From Streptomyces sp. S.PB5 (GTDB lineage Bacteria > Actinomycetota > Actinomycetes > Streptomycetales > Streptomycetaceae): a stretch of 64,000 nucleotides of DNA. The notes beneath the pieces are model-generated. The model did not search any database and was not told the origin of the DNA. It saw only the letters and a list, made by a program, of their open reading frames with translations. The position numbers and the translations under genes are program-made. Positions 35,536-44,088 of this stretch are shown piece by piece (positions within the stretch are counted from its first letter, which is position 1; each line of letters begins with the position of its first letter). The stretch is taken from the NCBI RefSeq assembly GCF_030403745.1, contig NZ_JAQMWP010000024.1, positions 62,001 through 126,000 of the forward strand, read 5' to 3'.

Positions 35536-36522
35536 TCAGCTCTGAATAGTGGCGAGCCAGTCGATCAGCAGGCTGTTGACCTCGTCGGGGCGTTCCTGCT
35601 GGACCCAGTGGCCGCAGCCGCCCAGGAGGTGGGAGGCAGACAGGGCGGGCAGGGTGATGGGGTAGGCGTCGATGGCATCGGCCATCCAGGTGGTGGAGGC
35701 GTCCAGTGCGCCGCCGACGAACAAGGCGGGCTGTTTGATGGGGGATCCGCGGTGGGGGGCGAGGTCTTCCCAGTCGCGGTCCATGTTGCGGTAGCGGTTG
35801 AGGGCGCCGGTCAGACCCGTGCGCTCGAACTCCCCGGCGTAGACGTCGAGGTCCTCCTCACTCAACCAGGCCGGGAGCGGGCCGACGGGGAAACGGTCGC
35901 GCATGTGACAGCCCAGGGCGACGAAGTGCGGGTCGGGCTCGCCCTCGGCTGGCATGGTGTCGGCGGACAGGGCCGCGTAGAAGCCCGCGAGCCAGCCCCG
36001 GACATCGGGTTCGATCTCCGCCTCGGCGCGGCCGGGTTCCTGGAAGTAGGAGACGTAGAACTCCTGCTCGGGGCCGCCGATCCGGCCGAAGATGTCGGTG
36101 GGGCGAGGGCCGCCGGGCGGCGCGTACGGGACGCTCAGCAAGCCGACCGCGCGGAAGACCTCGGGGTGGAGCAGGGCGGAGGTGGCGGCGATGTTGGAGC
36201 CCCAGTCGTGGCCGACGACCACCGCGTTCTCCTCGCCGAGGGCGTGCACCACGGTGACGTTGTCCTGCACCAGGTCCAGCATCCGATAGGCATCGGTCTC
36301 CGCAGGTTTGGAGGAGCGGCCGTAGCCGCGTACGTCGAGCGCCACTGCCCGGTAGCCGGCAGCGGCGAGGGCGGGGAGTTGGCGGCGCCAGGAGTACCAG
36401 GACTCGGGGAAGCCGTGCACGAGCAGGACCAGCGGGCCGGTGCCCTGCTCGACCAGGTGCAGGCGCCCGGCAGGGGCCTCGACGGTGCGGTGGCGGGGTG
36501 CGGCGGACGGCTCGGACTGCAT
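35536..36522 (-). CDS. Alpha/beta hydrolase, epoxide-hydrolase type
   Basis: ATG at 36522 (MQSEPSAAP) is preferred to an ATG 12 codons upstream because of the AGAGAAGACC in front. The 328-residue protein has the oxyanion motif HGFPESW (36-42), nucleophile D106 in VVVGHDWGSN, lid-domain tyrosine region YVSYFQEPG, an acid in GGALDAST and the histidine in GGCGHWVQQERP. An aspartate nucleophile indicates an epoxide hydrolase or dehalogenase. The divergent XRE-cupin regulator and its operator lie 80-110 bp away, so the gene is probably induced by its substrate. Confidence 0.9.
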   Translation of the reverse strand: MQSEPSAAPRHRTVEAPAGRLHLVEQGTGPLVLLVHGFPESWYSWRRQLPALAAAGYRAVALDVRGYGRSSKPAETDAYRMLDLVQDNVTVVHALGEENAVVVGHDWGSNIAATSALLHPEVFRAVGLLSVPYAPPGGPRPTDIFGRIGGPEQEFYVSYFQEPGRAEAEIEPDVRGWLAGFYAALSADTMPAEGEPDPHFVALGCHMRDRFPVGPLPAWLSEEDLDVYAGEFERTGLTGALNRYRNMDRDWEDLAPHRGSPIKQPALFVGGALDASTTWMADAIDAYPITLPALSASHLLGGCGHWVQQERPDEVNSLLIDWLATIQS

Positions 36523-36600
36523 GGGGTCTTCTCTCGGTTCGCGGGTGGACGCAGGCACGCATCGATCATGCGGCGCAGCGACCGTCCACCGCGATTACCC

Positions 36601-36615
36601 TTGCCACTCTGGCAA
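36601..36615. promoter_or_regulatory. Operator TTGCCA-N3-TGGCAA for the XRE-cupin regulator
   Basis: A perfect 6+6 inverted repeat with a 3-bp spacer lies in the 107-bp gap between divergent hydrolase and regulator genes, 14 bp before the regulator start. XRE-cupin repressors commonly bind such short palindromes. Confidence 0.6.
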
Positions 36616-36629
36616 ACTCGCAGGACAGG

Positions 36630-37271
36630 ATGGCGGAGCGGCACGTCCGGAAGGCGGCGGAGCGGGTGACAGGCGACGACGTGGCCGACATGCTGGCGGC
36701 GATCGGCCCCCGGCTGCGGGCCGCACGCGAACACCGCGGCTCCACGCTCACCGGCGTCAGCTGCGCGACCGGCATCTCCCCGAGCACGCTGTCGCGGATC
36801 GAGACCAGCCGACGCAAACCCACCCTGGCAGTGGTGCTGCAGTTGGCGAAGGAGTACGGCGTGTCCCTGGACCAGCTGGCCGGCACCGCTCCCGCCGCCG
36901 AGTCCCGCACCTCCGCGCTCCAGCGTTTCGGCGACGACAAGGCGGTGCTGCCGCTGACCCGGTACGTCGGGGGCCTGCACGCCCACAAACACGTCCTGCC
37001 CGCCGTCCAGGAGCCGCCCGCGCGGCCCCGGCAGGTCTCCCACGACGGCTGGGAATGGCTGTGCGTCCTGTACGGGCGGCTGTGGCTCGCACTCGGCGAC
37101 CAGGACCTCGTCCTGAGTGCCGGGGACGTCGCCGAGTTCGACACCCGCAATCCCCATGGGGTCGCGAACGCCGGCCCCGGCGGCCCGGTCGAGTACCTGG
37201 TCATGTTCGGGCCGCAGGGAGAGCGCCTGCGACCGCGCACCCCGTCCGCCCCCGGCCCCAGGGCCCGGTAG
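36630..37271 (+). CDS. XRE-family regulator with cupin domain
   Basis: ATG at 36630 follows CAGGACAGG. The 213-residue protein has an XRE helix-turn-helix (LRAAREHRGSTLTGVSCATG and ISPSTLSRIETSRRKPTLAV, residues about 29-70) and a C-terminal cupin (WEWLCVLYGRLWLALGDQDL, LSAGDVAEFDTRNPHGVANA). Cupin-XRE proteins sense small metabolites and often repress an adjacent divergent enzyme gene. That enzyme here is the epoxide hydrolase. A terminator follows at 37289-37322. Confidence 0.9.
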   Translation: MAERHVRKAAERVTGDDVADMLAAIGPRLRAAREHRGSTLTGVSCATGISPSTLSRIETSRRKPTLAVVLQLAKEYGVSLDQLAGTAPAAESRTSALQRFGDDKAVLPLTRYVGGLHAHKHVLPAVQEPPARPRQVSHDGWEWLCVLYGRLWLALGDQDLVLSAGDVAEFDTRNPHGVANAGPGGPVEYLVMFGPQGERLRPRTPSAPGPRAR

Positions 37272-37288
37272 CAAGCACCGAACGAACG

Positions 37289-37322
37289 GCCTGACGTCCC
37301 GGACACGCCCAGGATGTCAGGC
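37289..37322 (+). terminator. Terminator after XRE-cupin gene
   Basis: GCCTGACGTCC at 37289-37299 pairs with GGATGTCAGGC at 37312-37322 (one G-T pair) around a 12-base loop, 18 bp after the stop. Confidence 0.65.
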
Positions 37323-37422
37323 TTCTTCCTCGTCGTCCTCAGCGGCGTCGGGAGCGCGGAACGCGCGCAGGCCCTGGCCGGGGCCGCTGGCCTTGATGTT
37401 GAACAGGTAGCGGCCCAAGAAG

Positions 37423-37611
37423 GTGAAACTCCAGTTCCGCAAGAAGGGCAGCAGCACCTACACCACCGTCAAGACCGTCACGAGCGGCAGCGGCGGAGCG
37501 GTGACCGCCATGGCCACCGCCGGCTCCGACGGGTACTACCGCTTCGCCTTTGTGGGGACCGGCACCACCGCTGCCGTCAACGCGAGCGGCGACTTCGTCG
37601 ACGTCCGATAG
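37423..37611 (+). pseudogene. C-terminal domain remnant of a secreted protein
   Basis: The frame reads KLQFRKKGSSTYTTVKTVTS, GGAVTAMATAGSDGYYRFAF and ends GDFVDVR. This is a beta-rich C-terminal module seen in Streptomyces exported proteins. The main part of the gene and any signal peptide are missing. Confidence 0.55.
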
Positions 37612-38029
37612 CTTCGGCGCCGATACTGCTCGGGATTGGGTCCGGCCTACGATTCGATCACGATGGCAGCCACGTCCCCCAGCGCTGATCCCGTGTTTGG
37701 CCTCGCTTCCGTTTCAAACGAATGTGCTCGGTGAGGGTTCGGTTCGTTTCACGGTCCTGCCGGGTCTATGTCATGGGGCGGGCCTCATCAGCAGTCTTTC
37801 GAGCCTTATGGGCGTCCGGGCCCGGATGGGTTCAATCGTCGGCGAGGCAGGCGATCTTCGCGCCGAGGCTGCGGACACCGACCGCAGAACTGGAAGGACC
37901 CTGTCCCGCTCCTTGGCCGACCGCATCCGCGGGAAAAGGGGCCGGACGGCCCGTCGATTTCGCCCTGGCTTCCCTCAAGACTGAGATAGGTGACGGTCCC
38001 GCCTTTGACGGCCGGATTCGGAGGCTCTG
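37612..38029. other. AT-richer intergenic region before the Trypco2-protease pair
   Basis: No supported gene lies here. The stretch is less GC-rich than its surroundings and contains TTCGGTTCGTTTCACGG and repeated GATTCG/CGATTC text. It should hold the promoter of the 38030-41973 operon and may mark the edge of a transferred segment. Confidence 0.4.
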
Positions 38030-38350
38030 ATGGGGAGCACAGACAGCGAGCAGGACGACGAGCTGGATTTGGCGGACGCGATTGCCCTACTGCGCACGCA
38101 GGTTGCCCAGGCCCAGGCGCGGATTGCCACTGAAGGCGAGAAGGGGGTGCTGTTCGTTGTCGAGGAGGTAACGCTGCAGCTAGGCGTGGAACTGGCCCGC
38201 ACCAAGGGCGTGGGCGGAGACCTCCGGTTCAGCGTGATCGGGATCGGAGGCAGAAGAGAACGCGTCGACAGAACCACGCACACGGTCACAGTACAGCTCA
38301 AACCACACAAGCCGGGTGGTGGAGATGTCGACGTCTGCGACACCGAGTAG
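38030..38350 (+). CDS. Trypsin-co-occurring domain protein (Trypco2-like)
   Basis: ATG at 38030 follows GGAGGCTCTG. The 106-residue protein has an N-terminal helix pair (LDLADAIALLRTQVAQAQAR) and a beta-hairpin core (GVLFVVEEVTLQLGVELART, GDLRFSVIGIGG, THTVTVQLKP), as in the Trypco2 family, named for its genomic association with trypsin-like proteases. Its stop codon overlaps the GTG of the giant protease-NTPase downstream (TAGTG), so the two are coupled. Known biology suggests a conflict/immunity module in which the small protein is a sensor, adaptor or protease substrate; its precise role is inferred. Confidence 0.8.
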   Translation: MGSTDSEQDDELDLADAIALLRTQVAQAQARIATEGEKGVLFVVEEVTLQLGVELARTKGVGGDLRFSVIGIGGRRERVDRTTHTVTVQLKPHKPGGGDVDVCDTE

Positions 38351-41300
38351 TGACAGCTGGGGCAGGCGCAGAAGGCTGGGGCACAACGATGGAGTTTGAT
38401 CGCAGAGTACAGGTGCGCCGCTTTCCCCCAGGGCGCGACATCCCAGACTTCGGCTCCGGCTACCTTGTGGGGCCTCGACTGGTGTTGACCGCCGGGCATG
38501 TCCTGGGCGATGAAACCGGGCCCCAGCCAGGGACGGTGACGGTGAGCCGACCGGACGCCGATAACCGGCAGTTCCCTTCCGTCGTGCGCTGGTACCTGAA
38601 GAACCAGAATGCGGATGCCGCACTGATCGAAGTGGACGACGTACAGGGCTGGGAGGTCCCCGAGTCCCTGGCAGAGACGCACACACGCCCACCGCAGCGA
38701 TGGGGCTACCTGATCGGCACCCGCCCGCACCCGGTCGACATAGCCGGCTTCCCCCGCATGCAGAAATCGCCAGACGACGACCGTCGCCTCGACGAACAAC
38801 TCATCGGCCACATCAGGCCGGGAACCGGCTCCTTGGCAGGCCGGTACGAGGTCCTGAGCAGCGACCCCACTGTCCCTCTGCCCGAAGGATCGCCCGGAAC
38901 CCCTTTCTCCGGGATGTCTGGGGCCGCACTACTCTCCGGGGACTTGCTGTGCGGCGTCGTACGGCGCGATCGAAGGGCCACCGGCGGAACCCGGCTGATC
39001 GCCACCCCTGCCCACGAACTCTTGGCCGACACAGCGTTTCGCACGCTGGTAGCCGAACACACCGGCTGGGAACCTCTTCTGGAACCGGCCGAGCCGGCTT
39101 CCCTGCTTGCGCCGACGGCCCCCGAACGTGACCTGCGCTCTCCCGCCATGCTCCTGCGGGCCGACGTAGAAGCCGTCGGCTTCCACTCCCGTGAACGGGA
39201 ACGGGATCAACTCCTCACCTGGTGCAACGACGCACGCGATGCATTCTCGGTGCGAGTCCTCACTGGCCCGGGAGGGCAAGGAAAGACACGTCTCGCCCGC
39301 TGGCTCAGCGAAGAACTCCGCCGTCAGAGCTGGGTCACCGGGCATCTGCGCGGAGATATCGCCGATGTCAGGGCCGATCGGCCGGATCTGCACACCTTGG
39401 AAACGGCCCATTCCCTGTTCCTCGTTGTCGACTATGCCGATACCCGCCCCCGCCTCGTCCGTGATCTCATCGAGCAGTTGCGCACCACACGGCATCGTGT
39501 CCGCTTGTTGCTGGTGGCCAGGGCTGACGGCGGATGGAGGACAGATGCCCTGGGCGCCACCGCCCCTACCCGCGAACTCCTCGCCTGTTCCCCCGTTGTC
39601 GAACTTGCACCGCTCACCCCCCGTTCGTCCGAGGCCCGCGTCCATGCCTTCACCCGTGCCGCAACCGATCTCGCACGCTTGCTGAAATACGTCCCCCGGC
39701 AGCCCGAAGTCGACTGGCCGGCCTTGGCCGCGGCCCTACGACCGCCCGAAGACCTGAGCACTTCTCGCTACGACTCCGTGCTGACCCTGCAGATGACCGC
39801 CCTCATCTCGCTCCTGCAACAAGGCCCCGCCCCCGTCACTGCCATCACCGACCAACCGCCGGAGGCCACCTTGCTGCGGCACGAGCGACGCTACTGGGAG
39901 GCCACAGCCGATTCGCCTGAATTCCGGCTGAGGCTGCGCACCATCACGCTGGAGCGCGCGATCGCCGTCGCTGCCGCGTGTGGGGCCGCAGATCAGACTG
40001 AAGCTGACGCCACGATACGAAAAGTCCCCGGACTGCCACAGAAGAAGGCCCTGGACACCGCTGAATGGCTCCGGGCGCTGTATCCGCCTGGCCTTCACCG
40101 TTACTGGGGATCCCTCCAACCCGACCGCGTCGCCGAGTACCTGGCCTCTGTTGTCCTCACCGGGGACGAGATGCCACTGTCCGAACTACTGGACGACGCC
40201 TCTACCAGCCAGCAAGCTCAGATCATCACCGTCCTGGGCCGCGCCGCCACAGCCCACCACAGCGCTCAGCGTAGCTCCGACAGCCACAGAGTCCTGGAGG
40301 CCCTGGAGACTGCCCTGGACACCGTCTCCCTTGATCCCGAAGCCTTGCACAACGCCATACTCGCGCTGCCTCACCCGTCCCGAGTGCTCGCCGCGTTGAC
40401 ACGTCGGCTTGCCGACACCCTCGTCAGCACCGTCCGCCCGCTCGCGGAAAAGGATCCAGCCCATCTACTCCAACTCGCTTCCTCTCTGTCCGTCCTCGGC
40501 AGCAGCCTGTCGCAAGTCGGGCGGGCCGAGGAGGCACTGGCTGTGGAGCAGGAGGCGGTGGAGATCCATCGAGCGCTTGCCCTGCTTCCGGATACCTATA
40601 AGGCTGACCTTGCCGGATCACTCACCAACCTCGGCCTCACTCTGTCGCAGGTAGGACGGCTGAAAGAGGCCCTGCTTCATGGTGAGGAGGCGGTTGAGAT
40701 CTACCGGCAGCTGGCCACCAGCGACCCAGACACCTACGCACCCGACCTCGCCAGCTCGCTCAGAAATCTCTGTGCAATTTCGTCCGATGCGGGGCGGCTG
40801 GACGTAGCCCTCTCCTCCGGTCGGGAGGCGGTTGAGATCTACCGGCGGCTGGCCACCAGCGACCCAGACGCCCACGCCCCTGACCTCGCCGACTCACTGA
40901 CCAACCTCAACGCCACTCTGTCGCGGGCGGGACGGCCGGAGGAGGCCCTGCTTCATGGCGGGGAGGCGGTTGAGATCTACCGGCGGCTGGCCACCAGCGA
41001 CCCAGACACCTACGAACCTGACCTCGCCGGCTCACTCAACAACGTCGGTGGAAGCCTGATGGAGTTGAAACGCTGGGAGGAGGCGTTGGCCGCCACCGAG
41101 CAGGCCGTGGAGATCCGTCGGCGGCTGGCCACCAGCGACCCGGACGCCCACGAACCCGACCTCGCCACCTCGATGAGCAACCTCGGCGTTGGCCTATCGG
41201 GGACGGGACGGCGGGAGGAGGCGTTGGCCGCCACCGAGCAGGCCGTGGAGATCCGTCGGCGGCTGGCCACAACCAACCCAGACGCCCACGAACCCGACCT

Positions 41301-41973
41301 CGCCGCCTCACTGACCAACCTCGGCAGGCGTCTGTCTCAAGTGGGACGATGGCGAGAAGCTCTGGAAGCCGAGAATGAGGCAGTGGAGATCTATCGAAGG
41401 GCCGTCGAAATCGACATGGACGCCCACGGTCCCCACTTCGTAACAGCACTCTCTAACCTCAGCATCAGCCTGTCAAAGGCAGGACAGCGGACAGGGGCGC
41501 TCGCTGCAGCACAGGAAGCAGCAAAGATCCAGCTTCGTCTGGCACAGACGAAGCTGGACCGCCCACACCACAATCCCAACCTCTCCCCCACGCTACGCGA
41601 CCTCGACCCCAGCCTGTCGGGAGTACGGACGTGGGAGGAGGCCCTCTCCTCCACAGAAGAGGCGGTGAACAATTCTCGCCGTTTGGCCACCATCAACCCG
41701 GATGCCTACTCTCCCGACCTCGCAACCGCGCTGTATGCCTCGGCAAGAGTGCGGTTCAACTGCCGACAAGACCTCTCTGGAGCGCTGCGAGCAACGGGAG
41801 AAGCTGTGGAGATCTACCGCAAACTCGTGACGGAAATGCCCACACGATTCAATCCACACCTGCGCTCTGTATTGCGCCTGCAAGCGGACTTGCTTGTCAG
41901 CCTCGGGTATGTCCAGGAAGCAGAAGAAATCCGTCGCTGGCTGGCTGCGAACGCCACCGCACTCGACTCGTAG
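38350..41973 (+). CDS. Trypsin-like protease - STAND P-loop NTPase - TPR-like repeat protein
   Basis: The 1207-residue protein has three parts. Residues about 15-240 are a trypsin-fold protease with an apparently complete triad: H50 (LTAGHVLG), D89 (NADAALIEV) and S190 (FSGMSGAAL). Residues about 275-700 are a STAND-type NTPase: Walker A GPGGQGKT (306-313), Walker B LFLVVDYAD (D361) and the sensor segment RLLLVARADGG, then a helical arm. From about 705 to the end are ten 46-residue TPR-like repeats plus a partial one. There is no signal peptide, so the protein acts in the cytosol. The GTG at 38350 overlaps the Trypco2 stop; an ATG at 38389 is an alternative start. The layout suggests a ligand sensed by the repeats, NTP-driven assembly and protease release. 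This mechanism is inferred. Confidence 0.85.
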   Translation: MTAGAGAEGWGTTMEFDRRVQVRRFPPGRDIPDFGSGYLVGPRLVLTAGHVLGDETGPQPGTVTVSRPDADNRQFPSVVRWYLKNQNADAALIEVDDVQGWEVPESLAETHTRPPQRWGYLIGTRPHPVDIAGFPRMQKSPDDDRRLDEQLIGHIRPGTGSLAGRYEVLSSDPTVPLPEGSPGTPFSGMSGAALLSGDLLCGVVRRDRRATGGTRLIATPAHELLADTAFRTLVAEHTGWEPLLEPAEPASLLAPTAPERDLRSPAMLLRADVEAVGFHSRERERDQLLTWCNDARDAFSVRVLTGPGGQGKTRLARWLSEELRRQSWVTGHLRGDIADVRADRPDLHTLETAHSLFLVVDYADTRPRLVRDLIEQLRTTRHRVRLLLVARADGGWRTDALGATAPTRELLACSPVVELAPLTPRSSEARVHAFTRAATDLARLLKYVPRQPEVDWPALAAALRPPEDLSTSRYDSVLTLQMTALISLLQQGPAPVTAITDQPPEATLLRHERRYWEATADSPEFRLRLRTITLERAIAVAAACGAADQTEADATIRKVPGLPQKKALDTAEWLRALYPPGLHRYWGSLQPDRVAEYLASVVLTGDEMPLSELLDDASTSQQAQIITVLGRAATAHHSAQRSSDSHRVLEALETALDTVSLDPEALHNAILALPHPSRVLAALTRRLADTLVSTVRPLAEKDPAHLLQLASSLSVLGSSLSQVGRAEEALAVEQEAVEIHRALALLPDTYKADLAGSLTNLGLTLSQVGRLKEALLHGEEAVEIYRQLATSDPDTYAPDLASSLRNLCAISSDAGRLDVALSSGREAVEIYRRLATSDPDAHAPDLADSLTNLNATLSRAGRPEEALLHGGEAVEIYRRLATSDPDTYEPDLAGSLNNVGGSLMELKRWEEALAATEQAVEIRRRLATSDPDAHEPDLATSMSNLGVGLSGTGRREEALAATEQAVEIRRRLATTNPDAHEPDLAASLTNLGRRLSQVGRWREALEAENEAVEIYRRAVEIDMDAHGPHFVTALSNLSISLSKAGQRTGALAAAQEAAKIQLRLAQTKLDRPHHNPNLSPTLRDLDPSLSGVRTWEEALSSTEEAVNNSRRLATINPDAYSPDLATALYASARVRFNCRQDLSGALRATGEAVEIYRKLVTEMPTRFNPHLRSVLRLQADLLVSLGYVQEAEEIRRWLAANATALDS
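40480..41880 (+). repeat. Tandem 138-bp repeats encoding the TPR-like array
   Basis: Ten units of 46 codons share a pattern of NLG..LS..GR.EEAL, EAVEIYRRLATSDPD and a closing PDLA. At DNA level two neighbouring units (starting near 41083 and 41221) are almost identical over more than 80 bases, and others share blocks such as GCGGCTGGCCACCAGCGACC. Recent duplication or gene conversion is indicated. Confidence 0.8.
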
Positions 41974-41991
41974 TTAAGGGCTTACAGATCA

Positions 41992-42480
41992 TTAACATGT
42001 TGTCTTGATCATGCTTCTGGTGTTGCTGCTCAGGGCTCGAACCCGAGCCTGGAGCGCTGTGAGGGCCGAGGGCGGAGTGGCCGCCGGCGGGATGACGATG
42101 CTGTGCGCCTTCAGCAGTGTCCTGATCTTCAGCAGGGTGCGGCGCATGGCGGTTCGACTGCTGTTGAAGAGGACAGCGAGAGGTTCCGCGGCGAGGGCGA
42201 CCCGCAGGTGAAGGACGGTCGCCAGGACCTGGTCGGGGAAGGCGGGCCGGGGCGGGCGGCCGCGCTTGAGGTCGCCGTGGAGGGCCAAAGTGTCGGTGAG
42301 ATCGCCCAGTTGCTGCCGGGACATGCCGGTCAGGGCGGGGTCGGACAGGAGAGCATGGTCCCACTGCGGGGTCGGCTTCTGCGGAGCCCGGAGTGCTGGG
42401 ATGGCTGGGGTACAGGGCGTAGTTCCAGTCGCCGTGGAGGCGTGGGAACAGGTCGTTCAGCAGGCTGTGAGGCAGAGGAG
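41992..42480 (-). pseudogene. DDE-type transposase N-terminal remnant
   Basis: The minus strand carries LNDLFPRLHGDWNYALYP, then after a frameshift DHALLSDPALTG-like text, MSRQQLGDLTDTLALHGDLK, PPRPAFPDQVLATVLHLRVA and TAMRRTLLKIRTLLKAHSIV. This is the N-terminal helix-turn-helix part of a Streptomyces transposase family; the catalytic domain is absent. It borders the downstream end of the protease-NTPase gene. Confidence 0.55.
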
Positions 42481-42530
42481 GGACGATCGGCCCCTGGGCC
42501 CGGAACGCGGGTGGGCGCCACGCTGGGGAC

Positions 42531-43940
42531 ATGGACAGCACGCTGCTGGCAGCCGCGATCGGCACGGTCGGGGGAGGGCTGGTCACCGCAGGCGGAGCGT
42601 GGCTGCGCGTTCGTTCGAGTGTACGGACTGCGGCACGGCTGGTGTACGCGGAGCTGACGAGGGACAGTGCGGCTGTTGCGTACGCCCGGTTCACCGGACG
42701 CTGGGCGCCGTCCGCGCTCTCCCGGACGGCGTGGGACACGCACGGCGCGGTCATCGCGCGACGTCGGAGCACCGCATTCTTCCAGGCGGTGCACCGGGGG
42801 TACGAGGCGCTGGAGATCGTTCCTGTGCTCGCCGAGGAGTCGCTCGACGAGGAACTGCGCGAGCGTCTGGTACGGGAGCCGCTGACCTGGCTGGTGCGGG
42901 CCATCGAGGAACTCGGCAAGGCGGCCGGGATCTCGGCCGAGCAGATCCGGGCGGTGACGGACAGGCTTGACGGACGGCGCACGACGCGCGTCGAGCGCCT
43001 CACCGTGCTGCCCCATGTGCGCACCGGCGTCGTGCCCTTGCCGTTGCTGGAGCGCCTCGCCACCGCGGGCACGGCGATCTGGCCGGATACCGGGCACGTG
43101 GTCTGTGACGCCGGGCAGCGTGAGGAAGGGTTCGTGGCAGCGCGGCGGACCGGGCAGAATCCCACGGGCGATCCCGCCGTAGACGGTGCGTACGAGGCGC
43201 TGCATGTCATCAGCGACTTCGGGCATGCCGTCCTTGGACGCGACTTGCCGGCGGACGGGCCGTTGAACCTGGTCGTCCACTACGGCGAGAGCTACTCCAA
43301 CGCCTTCTGGCGCGGCGAGGACCTGTACGTGGGCGACGGGGACGGCGAGATCTTCGGGTCGTTCAGCGGGTGCGTCGACCTGATCGCCCATGAGGTGTGG
43401 CGCGGGGTGCCGGAGATGGGCCGCCTGGGAGGTGCGGGCGAGAGCGCGGCCCTGTACGCGTCGCTCTGCGATGTCTTCGCCGAGCTGATCAAGCAGTTCG
43501 GCAGAGGGGAGAGCGCCGGGGAGGCTGACTGGGTGGTGGGTGCGGGCGTGCTGGCCCCGAAGGTCAACGGGGTGGGACTGCGTTCCCTGAAGGCCCCCGG
43601 TACCGCCTACGACGACGAGGTCCTGGGCCGGGACGCGCAGCCCTCGCACATGGACGGCTACGTCTGCGATGGTCCGGCCGACATCAACTCCGGTGTCCCC
43701 AACCACGCCTTCTACCTGCTCGCCACCGAACTGGGAGGTCACGCGTGGGAGCACGCCGGACGGATCTGGTGGGACGCCCTGACCGGCGACGGCGTGCACA
43801 AGGGGCTGCTGTTCGCCGACTGGGCCCGCCTCACCGCTGCGGCCGCCGCCGCACGTTACGGCGACAGCAGCCGGGAGCACCGCGCCGTCCTCGCCGCCTG
43901 GGCAGCGGTGGGAGTCCCTGGTTCCGCCGACGCCGGCTGA
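42531..43940 (+). CDS. Membrane-anchored thermolysin-like (M4) pseudo-peptidase
   Basis: ATG at 42531 gives a 469-residue protein with one N-terminal membrane segment (residues 5-25). Residues about 200-460 follow the M4 metallopeptidase fold: VHYGESYSNAFWRGEDLYVG, DGEIFGSFSGCVDLIAHEVW, SLCDVFAEL and DINSGVPNHAFYLLATEL. The zinc motif HExxH reads H287-E-V-W-R291, so the second histidine ligand is lost, and the glutamate ligand of the NExxSD segment is replaced in AALYASLCDVF. It probably keeps the fold but not the catalysis. The first 200 residues (RTAARLVYAELTRDSAAVAY) have no recognised family. No operon partner is seen. Confidence 0.7.
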   Translation: MDSTLLAAAIGTVGGGLVTAGGAWLRVRSSVRTAARLVYAELTRDSAAVAYARFTGRWAPSALSRTAWDTHGAVIARRRSTAFFQAVHRGYEALEIVPVLAEESLDEELRERLVREPLTWLVRAIEELGKAAGISAEQIRAVTDRLDGRRTTRVERLTVLPHVRTGVVPLPLLERLATAGTAIWPDTGHVVCDAGQREEGFVAARRTGQNPTGDPAVDGAYEALHVISDFGHAVLGRDLPADGPLNLVVHYGESYSNAFWRGEDLYVGDGDGEIFGSFSGCVDLIAHEVWRGVPEMGRLGGAGESAALYASLCDVFAELIKQFGRGESAGEADWVVGAGVLAPKVNGVGLRSLKAPGTAYDDEVLGRDAQPSHMDGYVCDGPADINSGVPNHAFYLLATELGGHAWEHAGRIWWDALTGDGVHKGLLFADWARLTAAAAAARYGDSSREHRAVLAAWAAVGVPGSADAG

Positions 43941-44088
43941 GCAGAAGCTGGAGGCGCGGTCATGGGCCGTATATCGGTTGGGTGCCGGGAGCCACATCCA
44001 AGTGTGATGCTCCCCGGGGAGATCAAATTTTCCGTCGACAGTCCTGCGCGGATCCCGCACGGTCATAACGACGCCCGGGCTGCGGGGC

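Noticed and set aside
40480..41880. Possible CRISPR-like array
   Set aside because: The repeats are coding, 138 bp long and in frame, with no spacers and no cas genes.
42531..43940. Active thermolysin-like protease
   Set aside because: HExxH is HEVWR and the glutamate ligand is missing.
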